Assembly (NCBI GenBank): GCA_947625385.1
Contig: CANQOB010000005.1
Location: 1 to 64,000 of the forward strand
Reading direction: 5' to 3'
DNA length: 64,000 nucleotides
DNA from: an uncultured Clostridia bacterium
GTDB taxonomy: Bacteria > Bacillota > Clostridia > Christensenellales > Borkfalkiaceae
The position numbers and the translations under genes are program-made. This document shows positions 33,449 to 41,783 of the stretch, one piece after another; position 1 is the first letter of the stretch; every line of letters starts with the position of its first letter. The notes beneath the pieces were generated by a model. That model saw only the letters and a program-made list of their open reading frames with translations, had not been told where the DNA came from and ran no database searches.

Positions 33449-33476
33449 GAAACGTGTGCGATTTTATGCACGTTTC
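33449..33476. promoter_or_regulatory. Inverted repeat at the transporter transcription start
   Basis: GAAACGTG (33449-33456) and CACGTTTC (33469-33476), 8-base arms over a 12-base centre, starting three bases after the -10. Its position at the transcription start fits a repressor operator (a LacI-like or other sugar regulator), or a 5' stem-loop in the mRNA. Confidence 0.5.
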
Positions 33477-33508
33477 CCTTGGGGGACATTCTTTACCGGA
33501 GGTTACTT

Positions 33509-35569
33509 ATGGAAGAAAAGAAGAAAAAGAGGAGCATCTTCGAAACGCCGCTGCTCTCGACGAAGATCAAGTCGGCGAACGCGAAGATCTTCCCCGAAGG
33601 CGCGCTGGGATACTTCCTCGGACCGACGCTCGCGCTCATCGCGAACTCGGTGCTGTCGAACTATCTCAACATGTACATGTCGAATGTGCTCGGCATCAAC
33701 AGCTGGTCGGAATTCGGCAAGCAGTTCTTCAACTGGCTCCCCGTCATTTCCGTCATCCTCGTCGTTGCGGGCAACATTCTCGTCGGCAGACTCATGGACC
33801 ACAGCCGGACAAAGGCGGGCAAGGCGAGACCGCTGCTGCTTCTCGCGATTCCGCTCTCCGTCCTCGCCCTGTTGGTGCTCTTCGTATTCTCGCCATTCCC
33901 CGAAACGGATAGCCAAAAGACGGTGCAGCTCGTGCTGCTTGCGCTCGGCTACAACCTCTGGTTCGCCGTGGCATATCCCATCTATTACACCTCCCACGCC
34001 GCGCTCGTCAATCTCTCGACGAGAAACAGCAAGGACCGTTCCCTTCTTGCAACCATCTCCAATGCGACGACGCTCGCCGCAATGGGGCTTTGCACGATGA
34101 TTCTTCCCTTCTTCCTCGGGTTGCTCTTCGTGTATCAGAAGGACCCCGCCCTGCTTCCCGAAACGGCATACGCCGTCAAGGACGCGGCAGGCATCGTCCA
34201 GTATTATACGTTGGGAGAGGGCGGCGCGATCATCTACGATCAGCTTGCTTCCCATCAGCATTGGAAGATCTTCGTCATCGCCCTCATGGTGACGACGGCG
34301 CTCGGCGCGATCTGCGAGTACTTCTTCACCCGTGAACGCATCACCGAGGAATCCTTCAATACGGCGATCGCGACCGAAAAGAAGAAGTCTGTGCCCATCG
34401 CACAGCAGGCGAAGATCTGCTTCAAGGACAAGTTCTGGATCATCATGATCGTGTTCTTCTTCCTGTACCAGCTCGGCGGCATGATGAAGAACGTCTCCCA
34501 GCTCTACTATTGCCAGGCGATGTTCCGGGACGCCGCAGACAACTACACGACGGCGAACGGCGGCACCTTCTCGGGTCAGCTCGCCATCTACGGCGCTATC
34601 CCTACGGCGCTCGGCATGGTCATCGCATGGCCGCTCGCCAATAAGATAGGCAAAGGAAGGGCGATTCTGTACGGCGCCATCCTTTCGACGGTCGGCGGCG
34701 CCATCGGCTTCATCGCGCCCGACAATTTCGCCTGTGTGACCGCATCCTTCATCGTGAAGGCGCTCGGTTCCACCCCCGCGATGTATCTGTCCCTTGCGCT
34801 CCTCGCCGACATCCTCGACCATCAGGAGGCACAGCACAAGGTGCGCACCGACGGGCTCACGATGACCATCTACGGCGCCATCATGGCGGGCATGACGGGC
34901 ATCGCGACGGGCATCATGAACGTCGTCATCACCGGGACGGGCTACGATGCCGTCAACGGCGTCGTCTCCACGCCGGAGTTGCGCACTGCAATGCCGTGGA
35001 TATTTATCGGCGGCGAAACGCTCTGCTATGCGATCATTGCCGTCATCTTCATCTTCATGGGCGTCGAGAAGTTCTCCAAGTTCGACCATAAGGCGATCGT
35101 CCTCGACCAGAAGGCGGAAGCCGAGGCGAAGGGCGAAGCGTATATCGACCCCGCGACCAAGCTCAAACTCGAAGAGGAGCAGGCGGAGGCGGATTCCGAG
35201 ACAGCCCGCATCGAAGAGCTTCGGGCGAGATGCGAAAAGAAGGGGCTGAACTTCGAGGAAGAAGAGAAGAAGTTTGAGGAGGCGCGCGCCGCAAAAGCCG
35301 CGGCTGCCGCCGAGAAGAAAGCCGCAACCGAGGCGAAGAAGGCGGAGAAAGAACGCCTCGCCAAGGAAGAGTACGACGCACTGCCCGAAGAGCAGAAGCA
35401 AGCCATCGAAGCCAGGAAGGCGGAGAAAGCAAGAAAGAAGGCAGAGGCAGACGAAAAGACGCTCGTCGAATTCAACAAGCTCCGTGTCGCTTGCGGCAGA
35501 CCCGAACTCGTGCCCGCCGAAGAGGGCGAATATGCTCTCGCGCCCGCCGCTGCGGAGACAGCCGAATAA
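33509..35569 (+). CDS. GPH-type sugar transporter with long charged C-terminal tail
   Basis: A 686-residue protein. Residues about 20-520 form a twelve-helix MFS/GPH-like carrier (glycoside-pentoside-hexuronide:cation type), with the cytoplasmic loop VGRLMDHSRTKAGKARPLLL matching the GPH motif and MYLSLALLADILDHQEAQHKVRTDGLTM the second-half counterpart. Residues about 530-686 are a hydrophilic Glu/Lys/Ala-rich, probably helical or coiled-coil tail; the usual family length is about 450-500. The N-terminus (MEEKKKKRSIFETPLLSTKI) is also charged. Start after CCGGAGG. Sugar not readable. Confidence 0.9.
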   Translation: MEEKKKKRSIFETPLLSTKIKSANAKIFPEGALGYFLGPTLALIANSVLSNYLNMYMSNVLGINSWSEFGKQFFNWLPVISVILVVAGNILVGRLMDHSRTKAGKARPLLLLAIPLSVLALLVLFVFSPFPETDSQKTVQLVLLALGYNLWFAVAYPIYYTSHAALVNLSTRNSKDRSLLATISNATTLAAMGLCTMILPFFLGLLFVYQKDPALLPETAYAVKDAAGIVQYYTLGEGGAIIYDQLASHQHWKIFVIALMVTTALGAICEYFFTRERITEESFNTAIATEKKKSVPIAQQAKICFKDKFWIIMIVFFFLYQLGGMMKNVSQLYYCQAMFRDAADNYTTANGGTFSGQLAIYGAIPTALGMVIAWPLANKIGKGRAILYGAILSTVGGAIGFIAPDNFACVTASFIVKALGSTPAMYLSLALLADILDHQEAQHKVRTDGLTMTIYGAIMAGMTGIATGIMNVVITGTGYDAVNGVVSTPELRTAMPWIFIGGETLCYAIIAVIFIFMGVEKFSKFDHKAIVLDQKAEAEAKGEAYIDPATKLKLEEEQAEADSETARIEELRARCEKKGLNFEEEEKKFEEARAAKAAAAAEKKAATEAKKAEKERLAKEEYDALPEEQKQAIEARKAEKARKKAEADEKTLVEFNKLRVACGRPELVPAEEGEYALAPAAAETAE

Positions 35570-35585
35570 CACAATGCAACAAAGG

Positions 35586-35614
35586 TCGCCTGCGGGAACC
35601 CCGCAGGCGATTTT
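35586..35614 (+). terminator. Terminator after the sugar transporter
   Basis: TCGCCTGCGGG, AAC loop, CCCGCAGGCGA, then TTTT. Confidence 0.85.
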
Positions 35615-35633
35615 CGAATGAGAAGGAGCAAGT

Positions 35634-36137
35634 ATGAAAGTCATCCGAAAACAGAGAAACAGCAAGATGTGTGCGATCTGCGGGCTCGACAACGCCTATG
35701 GCGTCCGCGCGCCCTTTTATTCCATGGAGGACGGCAGCGTCGTCTCCCGCTTTTCCTTCCGCGAGGAGCACCAGAGCTATCCCGGCAGGGTGCACGGCGG
35801 AATGATCACCGCCATGCTCGACGAGATGGGGCTGCGCGCCCTTTGGGCAAAGGAGGGAGGGGAGTTCACCTACGGCGTCACGCTCTCTCTCGAAACGAAG
35901 TACCGCCTGCCCGTGCCTTACGGCGTGCCTCTCCTCGGACGGGGAGCCATCGTCCGGGAGACGGGGAACTTCCTCACGGCGGAGTGCGCCATCCTCGACG
36001 GGTCGTTCCGCACGCTGGCGAATGCGACGATCAAGTATATCAAACTCACGCCGCAGCAGATCGAGGCGGGCGTCAACGAACATGAGGAGATGTGCTATCT
36101 CATCGAAGACGGCGTCACGGAGATCGACCTGCCGTAA
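35634..36137 (+). CDS. PaaI-like hotdog thioesterase with N-terminal cysteines
   Basis: A 167-residue hotdog-fold protein. The catalytic-type segment is YPGRVHGGMITAMLDEMGLRAL (HGG then DE), typical of PaaI/4HBT acyl-CoA thioesterases. Before it lies a short C-x2-C unit (KMCAICGLDN), seen in a subset of Firmicutes PaaI proteins. AGGAG precedes the ATG. Substrate unknown, presumably an acyl-CoA. Confidence 0.88.
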   Translation: MKVIRKQRNSKMCAICGLDNAYGVRAPFYSMEDGSVVSRFSFREEHQSYPGRVHGGMITAMLDEMGLRALWAKEGGEFTYGVTLSLETKYRLPVPYGVPLLGRGAIVRETGNFLTAECAILDGSFRTLANATIKYIKLTPQQIEAGVNEHEEMCYLIEDGVTEIDLP

Positions 36138-36147
36138 ATTTTTTATC

Positions 36148-36187
36148 AAAAAAGACGCCCCGCATATCAGACAGCGGGGCGTCTTTT
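36148..36187. terminator. Bidirectional terminator
   Basis: AAAAAAGACGCCCCGC, ten-base loop, GCGGGGCGTCTTTT, between convergent genes. Confidence 0.88.
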
Positions 36188-36197
36188 GATGCTTTGT

Positions 36198-36701
36198 TTA
36201 TTTCTTTTTGCGCTTGATCTCCGCTTCTTCCTCCGCGGTGGAGAAAGAGAACGCGATGCGCTCGTTGCGCGCGATGATCGTCTTGATGAAATCGTCGTAC
36301 CAGCTCTCCTTGACGACGATGACGATGTATTTCGTTTTGAAATCGTCAAAATAGACGGCAAGTTTGCCGGACCCGCGGAACAGATGCACCGAGTACACCG
36401 TCTTTAAGTCGTATTTTGATTTGATGAGACCGAATTGCGTGATGAGATAGCGCTCCGTGACCACATACTGCGATTTGATGAGCATCGCGGTGATGAGGAC
36501 GGCGAGCAGAACGGAGACCAGATAGAGCAGGAAATATTTCAACCATTCATAGACGGAGGAGATGTCTCCGCCGAGGAAATCGACGAACTGCCATGTCGTG
36601 AGTCCGATTCCCGCCGCACAGAGCAAGAGCCCGAGCACGGAGAGTACCGTCATGAGCGGTGAAAATTTGAAAGGATATTTTTTGTCGGGGAGCGTTTCCA
36701 T
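36198..36701 (-). CDS. Two-helix membrane protein with PH-like domain
   Basis: A 167-residue protein: hydrophobic helices at about residues 17-42 and 58-78, then a beta-rich C-terminal part (KSQYVVTERYLITQFGLIKSKYDLKTVYSVHLFRGSGKLAVYFDD), the pattern of bacterial PH / YcxB-like domains, and a KRKKK end. Function unknown. The start is the ATG with codons METLPDKKYPF; a longer frame upstream overlaps the divergent gene's promoter and is not plausible. Confidence 0.8.
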   Translation of the reverse strand: METLPDKKYPFKFSPLMTVLSVLGLLLCAAGIGLTTWQFVDFLGGDISSVYEWLKYFLLYLVSVLLAVLITAMLIKSQYVVTERYLITQFGLIKSKYDLKTVYSVHLFRGSGKLAVYFDDFKTKYIVIVVKESWYDDFIKTIIARNERIAFSFSTAEEEAEIKRKKK

Positions 36702-36753
36702 ACCGTCATTATAGTCTGTTTTCGGGAAAAAAGCAATTATTTTCGCCAAGCTC

Positions 36754-36782
36754 TTGAAATCCCGCCGAAAAAATGATATGAT
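36754..36782 (+). promoter_or_regulatory. Promoter of the aconitase-like gene
   Basis: TTGAAA (36754-36759), 17 bases, TATGAT (36777-36782). Confidence 0.75.
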
Positions 36783-36821
36783 ATTGACAGGCTCGCCGAA
36801 GGGTCGGGCAGGAGGTTTCAA

Positions 36822-38597
36822 GTGAAAGTCATCCGACAGGGTGTGTATTTTATGGAGGGGCGGCTCATCAAAGAGTCGCAGGCGTTCATGACTTCGGATA
36901 AAAAGGAGTCGGCGCGCTCGCATACGATGGTGCACGCCGTTTCGGAGGCGCACGGCGCGTCCTTCGACTTGTTTGCTACCGATCGGTCGGTCCACGAGAA
37001 TTTGTTCCGCACGGCGGACGCGATCGGGGGCTCGCTCTCCTTCCCGAGGCATATCCTGTTCGCCGACCGCGGCGACGCCTTCTCCCGTGCCGCTGCGAAG
37101 AAGTTCGGCGGGACGGTCGTCTATGGCGGCGCGTCCCCGGCTTTTTATCTTGCGGAGTGCGAGGCGGCGACGGGAACATGCGCGCTTGTCTCCTTTCCGT
37201 GCGCCCTCGGCGCGCTGGGCGCCGTCGCGATCATGGGCGACGAGGGGGATCTTCTGCGGGCGGCGACCGACCGCCGTATGCCGGACCTCACGCCCTTTGC
37301 CGTCTTTGTCAAGGGGAAGCCCCCGAAGGGGGTGGGACCCGTCGACGTTGCGCTCGCCCTGTTGCAGGCTCTGCAAACAGGCAGATATTCGGAGGGAAAG
37401 GTGCTCGAATTTTTCGGTCCCGGGCTCGATTCTCTCTCTGTGGAATTCCGCCTCGGCGTCGACCGCGCCCTCGCCGGGAAGGTCTTTTCCACCCTTTGGC
37501 AGACGGACGCGCGGACGCTGGAATACCTCTCCGCGCACGGACGGGAGGGGATGCCGCTCGCGCCCGTGCAACCCGCTTACTATGAGGGCGGCGTCGTGCT
37601 CAATCTCACCGAGACGGAGCCCATGGCGAACTTTTTCGGAGAGATCGTCCCCCTGCGCGTTCTGCAAGAATCGGAGGCGGCGGAGACGTATTGCCGGGAG
37701 GACGGCATCCGCGGCGGGGTAATTCGGGACGCGGATTTCGAGACCATGGCGGAGGTCGCGGAGATCCTACGGGGAAAGAGCGTGCGGTTTCCGCTGGCGA
37801 TCGAGCCCGCTTCGGGCTCGGCGCTCCGTGCAGCTTCGGAAGCGGGCTATCTTGCCGCGCTCATCGACGCGGGCGTCTGCGCAAACGTGCGGGAGCCCGC
37901 TCTGTCGAACCGCGAGAACATCGTGCTCGACGCGCGCACCATCGCCGCGAGCGCGCTTTGCGGACGTCTTGCCGCCGCGGGCGGGACGGGCGTCCGTCGG
38001 CTGAAAAAGGCGGTCCGGTGCGGGGACTGTTACCGCGCCTTCCGGGAGGAATTTGCGGGCGACGGCGCACCTTTCGGCTATCCGGAGGGCACATCGCCTC
38101 TCGCGGAGTTCCCCCCGCTCCCCGACGATCTCCTTCTGACCGTCGTCATGCAAGAGAAGGGGGAGCATGAACCGAAGGCGTTCTGCCTCGGTCGGAGCGA
38201 AAACGGGGGTACCATGTCCGCGAAGTATGCCGTCTGTCGGCGGTCTGCGGAGGGCGCGCCGTGGGGCGAAGCCATCGCGATGCGCGAACAGTCGGTCGTC
38301 GCCGTGCTCGCAAAAACCTATTCCGAAAAGACGCGCCGTCATCTCTGCGACTGGGGCATCTTGCCTCTTTCCTGCGATACTGCGCTCGCTGCGGGCGATG
38401 TGCTCGCGCTCGAACATGTCCGCGGCGCCGTGGAGCGCGGCGAACCGTGCCTGTCTGCGCGGCTTACGCGCGGCAAAAAGGAAAAGACCGTCGTTCTCCG
38501 CCTCGGCGCGCTCGGCGATCGGGAGCGCCTTGCCCTGCTTGCGGGGTCACGGGTCGCCCTCCTCGCCCGCGGGAATGTCGGGTCGGACGCAGAATAA
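36822..38597 (+). CDS. Aconitase-fold protein lacking the iron-sulfur cysteines
   Basis: A 591-residue protein. The aconitase/homoaconitase domain order can be followed: CALGALGAVAIMG where GALGMLAIGAGG is usual (about 127-139), GPVDVALALLQAL and VLEFFGPGLDSLSVEFR (about 172-210), TDARTLEYLSAHGRE (228-242), SGSALRAASEAGYLAALIDAGV (331-352), LDARTIAASALCGRLA (369-384), and a swivel-domain end WGILPLSC...GDVLALEHVRG...LSARLT...RERLALLAG. Yet the DSHT motif, the GSCTNSS motif (here GGVIRDAD) and the CxxC pair (here ANVREPALSN) are all gone, so a [4Fe-4S] cluster and normal dehydratase activity look impossible. GTG start with GGAGG six bases away. Followed by glpK. Confidence 0.75.
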   Translation: MKVIRQGVYFMEGRLIKESQAFMTSDKKESARSHTMVHAVSEAHGASFDLFATDRSVHENLFRTADAIGGSLSFPRHILFADRGDAFSRAAAKKFGGTVVYGGASPAFYLAECEAATGTCALVSFPCALGALGAVAIMGDEGDLLRAATDRRMPDLTPFAVFVKGKPPKGVGPVDVALALLQALQTGRYSEGKVLEFFGPGLDSLSVEFRLGVDRALAGKVFSTLWQTDARTLEYLSAHGREGMPLAPVQPAYYEGGVVLNLTETEPMANFFGEIVPLRVLQESEAAETYCREDGIRGGVIRDADFETMAEVAEILRGKSVRFPLAIEPASGSALRAASEAGYLAALIDAGVCANVREPALSNRENIVLDARTIAASALCGRLAAAGGTGVRRLKKAVRCGDCYRAFREEFAGDGAPFGYPEGTSPLAEFPPLPDDLLLTVVMQEKGEHEPKAFCLGRSENGGTMSAKYAVCRRSAEGAPWGEAIAMREQSVVAVLAKTYSEKTRRHLCDWGILPLSCDTALAAGDVLALEHVRGAVERGEPCLSARLTRGKKEKTVVLRLGALGDRERLALLAGSRVALLARGNVGSDAE

Positions 38598-38628
38598 ATT
38601 CCGATGGGAGCCATCGGCAGGAGTCGGT

Positions 38629-40095
38629 ATGAAATACATCATTTCCCTTGACGCGGGAACGACGAGCATCCGTGCGTTCCTCTATGACGTCGAAAAACGC
38701 GCCTTCGTGCACCGCGCGCAGCAGGAATTTCCGAGCAGGTATCCCTTCCCCGGTTGGGTAGAGCAGGACGCGGAGGAGATCTACTACAAGGCGGCGTACG
38801 TGCTCTCCGACTGCGCCCGCGTCGCGGGTGCGGAGAACGTCCTCGGGGTCGGAATCGCCAACCAGCGCGAGACCGTCGTCCTTTGGAACGCAAAGACGGG
38901 CGAACCGGTCGCGCCCGCCATCGTGTGGCAGTGCCGTCGGACGAGCGAATTCTGCAAGTCCATTCCCGCGGAGGCCGCCGCCGTCATCCGCGAAAAGACG
39001 GGGCTCATGCCGGACGCCTATTTTTCCGCGAGCAAGATACGGTGGGTGCTCGACCGCGTCCCCGAGGCGAAGCGACTGCTCGCAGCGCACGAGCTCATGG
39101 CGGGAACCGTCGACAGTTACCTTATTTATAAGTTTACGGGGAATTTCGCCACCGACTACACCAATGCCTCCCGCACCATGCTCTTCAACATCCGCACCCT
39201 CGCATGGGACGACGGTCTCCTCGGCTATTTCGGCATCCCGCGCGAGATTCTCCCCGCGGCGTATCCTTCGGACGCAAGGATGGGGGAGATGACGCTCGGC
39301 GGCAGAAAGGTGCCCGTGGCGGGCGTGCTCGGCGACCAGCAAGCCGCGCTCTTCGGACAGGCATGTCTTACGGACGGTGACGCGAAGATCACCTACGGCA
39401 CGGGGCTCTTCATGCTCTTTCCGACGGGGGAGAAGCCCGTCGCCTCGCACAGCGGGCTGTTGACGACGGTCGCGGCGAGCGTGGGCGGCAAGACGACGTA
39501 CTGCCTCGAAGGGAGCGTCTTTCATGCGGGGAGCAGCGTAAAATGGCTGCGCGACGAGATGGGGCTCATCTCGGACGCCGCCGAGAGCGAACGGCTTGCC
39601 CGCTCGGTGCCCTCCTCGGAGGGAGTCGTGTTCGTCCCCGCCTTCACGGGGCTGGGCGCGCCCTATTGGGACAGCGAAGCGCGCGGCCTCATCGCGGGAA
39701 TCACGCGCGGCACGCGCAAAGAGCACATCGTCCGCGCCGTCCTCGAAAGCATCGCCTACGGCGCAAAAGATCTGGCGGGCTGTATGGAGCGGGACAGCGG
39801 GATCCCTCTTCGTTCCGTCAAGTGCGACGGCGGCGCGTCGGCAAACGACTTTTTGATGCAATTCCAGTCGGACGTTCTGGGGATTCCCGTCGACAGACCC
39901 GTCGAGCGGGAGAGCACCGCCCTCGGCGCGGCGTACCTTTCGGCGATCGCGCTGGGCGCGGAGAGCGCGGACGGGATCGCGCAGGCGAGAAAGTCCGAAC
40001 GCGTCTTTTTGCCCTCAAAGGACAGGGAAGCCTTCGGCGCGCTCTATGAAAATTATCGCCGGGCAGTCAGGCGCGCGCTCGGCGACCGCCAATAA
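38629..40095 (+). CDS. glpK: Glycerol kinase
   Basis: A 488-residue FGGY carbohydrate kinase. DAGTTSIRAFLYD is the ATP-binding start. NQRETVVLWNAKTGEPVAPAIVWQCRRT and WVEQDAEEI are glycerol-kinase specific, and GVLGDQQAALFGQACLTDGDAKITYGTG is the central signature. GLGAPYWDSEARGLIAGITRGT and KCDGGASANDFLMQFQSD are the C-terminal sites. Makes glycerol 3-phosphate. GCAGGAG precedes the ATG; 31 bases after the aconitase-like gene, possibly co-transcribed. No glpF or glpD nearby. Confidence 0.96.
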   Translation: MKYIISLDAGTTSIRAFLYDVEKRAFVHRAQQEFPSRYPFPGWVEQDAEEIYYKAAYVLSDCARVAGAENVLGVGIANQRETVVLWNAKTGEPVAPAIVWQCRRTSEFCKSIPAEAAAVIREKTGLMPDAYFSASKIRWVLDRVPEAKRLLAAHELMAGTVDSYLIYKFTGNFATDYTNASRTMLFNIRTLAWDDGLLGYFGIPREILPAAYPSDARMGEMTLGGRKVPVAGVLGDQQAALFGQACLTDGDAKITYGTGLFMLFPTGEKPVASHSGLLTTVAASVGGKTTYCLEGSVFHAGSSVKWLRDEMGLISDAAESERLARSVPSSEGVVFVPAFTGLGAPYWDSEARGLIAGITRGTRKEHIVRAVLESIAYGAKDLAGCMERDSGIPLRSVKCDGGASANDFLMQFQSDVLGIPVDRPVERESTALGAAYLSAIALGAESADGIAQARKSERVFLPSKDREAFGALYENYRRAVRRALGDRQ

Positions 40096-40130
40096 AATTT
40101 ATTTGGCGGGAAAAACCGCCCTCGAAACGA

Positions 40131-40159
40131 TTGACGAACGCGCAAAAAAAATGTAAAAT
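40131..40159 (+). promoter_or_regulatory. Promoter of prs
   Basis: TTGACG (40131-40136), 17 bases, TAAAAT (40154-40159). Confidence 0.7.
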
Positions 40160-40195
40160 AACATTTGTGTTCGAAATACACGGAGGATGGATAGC

Positions 40196-41143
40196 GTGAT
40201 CACGCATGGGAACGAAATCAAATTGTTTGCGGGCAACTCCAATCTGCCGCTGGCGGAAAAGATTGCCAAAAAGCTCAACACGAGCCTCGGCGATTGCGAA
40301 GTAAGCAAATTTTCCGACGGCGAGACGAGCGTCCACATCGGCGAGACGGTGCGCGGCAGAGACTTGTTCATCATTCAGTCCACGTCGGCTCCCGTCAATG
40401 ACAATCTCATGGAACTGCTCATCATGATCGACGCGGCGCGCCGTGCGTCCGTCGGACGGGTGACAGCCGTCATTCCCTATTTCGGGTATGCGCGGCAGGA
40501 CAGAAAGGCGCGTTCCCGCGACCCCATCACGGCAAAGCTCGTCGCCGATCTTCTGACGACGGCAGGCGCGGACAGAGTACTCACGATGGACTTGCACGCG
40601 TCGCAGATTCAGGGTTTCTTCAATATCCCCGTGGACAACCTCCTCGGCGGACCCACGCTCTACAATTATTTTGCGGACAAGGTGGACGAGGATTTCATGG
40701 TCATCTCCCCCGACGTAGGCTCGGTCGGGCGGGCGAGAAAGGTCGCCGAACGCCTCGGCTGCCGCATGGCGATCATCGACAAGCGCCGTCCCAAGGCGAA
40801 CGTCATGGAAGTCATGAACATCATCGGCGACGTCCGCGGCAAGAAGTGTCTCCTCGTGGACGACATGATCGACACGGCGGGCACCATCGTACAGGGCGCG
40901 CAGGCGCTCGTGGATGCGGGCGCGGTCGAGATCAAAGCTTGCTGCACGCACGCCGTCCTCTCCGGTCCCGCGCTCGAACGGCTGGAAAATTCTCCCATCG
41001 ACGAGCTCGTCATGCTCGACACCATTCAGCTTCCGCCCGAAAAGATGCTGCCCAAGATGAAGATCTTGACGACGGCGGACATCTTCGCGGCGGCGATCGA
41101 GAACGTCTACCTCGATAAGCCGATGAGTAAGATCTACGACTGA
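40196..41143 (+). CDS. prs: Ribose-phosphate pyrophosphokinase
   Basis: A 315-residue PRPP synthase, complete. [18 protein letters not shown] opens the fold. [25 protein letters not shown] holds the flexible loop, [12 protein letters not shown] the metal/PRPP histidine, and [17 protein letters not shown] the pyrophosphate loop. GGAGG (40182-40186) is nine bases before the GTG at 40196, whereas the ATG at 40187 is only one base away from it, so GTG is preferred and gives the common MITHGxEIK start. Makes PRPP from ribose 5-phosphate and ATP. Confidence 0.95.
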   Translation: MITHGNEIKLFAGNSNLPLAEKIAKKLNTSLGDCEVSKFSDGETSVHIGETVRGRDLFIIQSTSAPVNDNLMELLIMIDAARRASVGRVTAVIPYFGYARQDRKARSRDPITAKLVADLLTTAGADRVLTMDLHASQIQGFFNIPVDNLLGGPTLYNYFADKVDEDFMVISPDVGSVGRARKVAERLGCRMAIIDKRRPKANVMEVMNIIGDVRGKKCLLVDDMIDTAGTIVQGAQALVDAGAVEIKACCTHAVLSGPALERLENSPIDELVMLDTIQLPPEKMLPKMKILTTADIFAAAIENVYLDKPMSKIYD

Positions 41144-41144
41144 C

Positions 41145-41169
41145 AAAAAGCCGCCGGACGGCGGCTTTT
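41145..41169 (+). terminator. Terminator after prs
   Basis: AAAAGCCGCC, GGAC loop, GGCGGCTTTT. Confidence 0.85.
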
Positions 41170-41219
41170 CTGATACTTTTTCCGCATAGTGCGGAATTCC
41201 GTTCTTTGCTTCCAAGCGT

Positions 41220-41783
41220 ATGTATCTCATAGTCGGACTCGGGAATCCCGAGGAAAAGTATGCGAAAACCTTTCATAACATGGGCTTTCTCGCCGCGGGA
41301 GATTGCGCCGAACTGCTTCATGCGAAGTTCAGCAGGCGCGAGTGCGAAGCGAGCGTTGCCGAAGCCCGTCTCGCGGGGGAGAAAGTCATCATCGCCCGCC
41401 CTTTGACGTACATGAACAACTCGGGCAGGAGCGTCGCGCAGCTCATGCGCAAGTATCGGCTCTCTTCGCGGCAGCTCATCGTCATCTACGACGATTACGA
41501 CCTGCCCAAAGGGCATGTGCGCATCCGTCCCTCGGGAAGCGCGGGAACGCACAACGGCATGCGCTCCGTCATTGCGGAGACGGGCGCTACCGATTTTGCG
41601 CGCATCCGCATCGGGATCCGGGAGGAGGGGGAGCCTCTCCCGCTCATCGACTACGTCCTTTCCGAAGTCAAGCGGGAGGATTACGAGCTCTTTACCGCAG
41701 CGTGCAAACGCGCGGCGGAGGCGGCGGTCTCCATCGCCGCAGGGACGAAGATCGACCTTGTCATGACCAGATTTAACGGATGA
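41220..41783 (+). CDS. pth: Peptidyl-tRNA hydrolase
   Basis: A 187-residue hydrolase. GLGNPEEKYAKTFHNMGF has the catalytic histidine and asparagine. RPLTYMNNSGRSVAQ and IVIYDDYDLPKGHVRIRPSGSAGTHNGMRS are the other signatures. It rescues tRNA from peptidyl-tRNA. Its last codons overlap the mfd start (ATG at 41780). The pth-mfd pair is widely conserved in Firmicutes. Confidence 0.97.
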   Translation: MYLIVGLGNPEEKYAKTFHNMGFLAAGDCAELLHAKFSRRECEASVAEARLAGEKVIIARPLTYMNNSGRSVAQLMRKYRLSSRQLIVIYDDYDLPKGHVRIRPSGSAGTHNGMRSVIAETGATDFARIRIGIREEGEPLPLIDYVLSEVKREDYELFTAACKRAAEAAVSIAAGTKIDLVMTRFNG

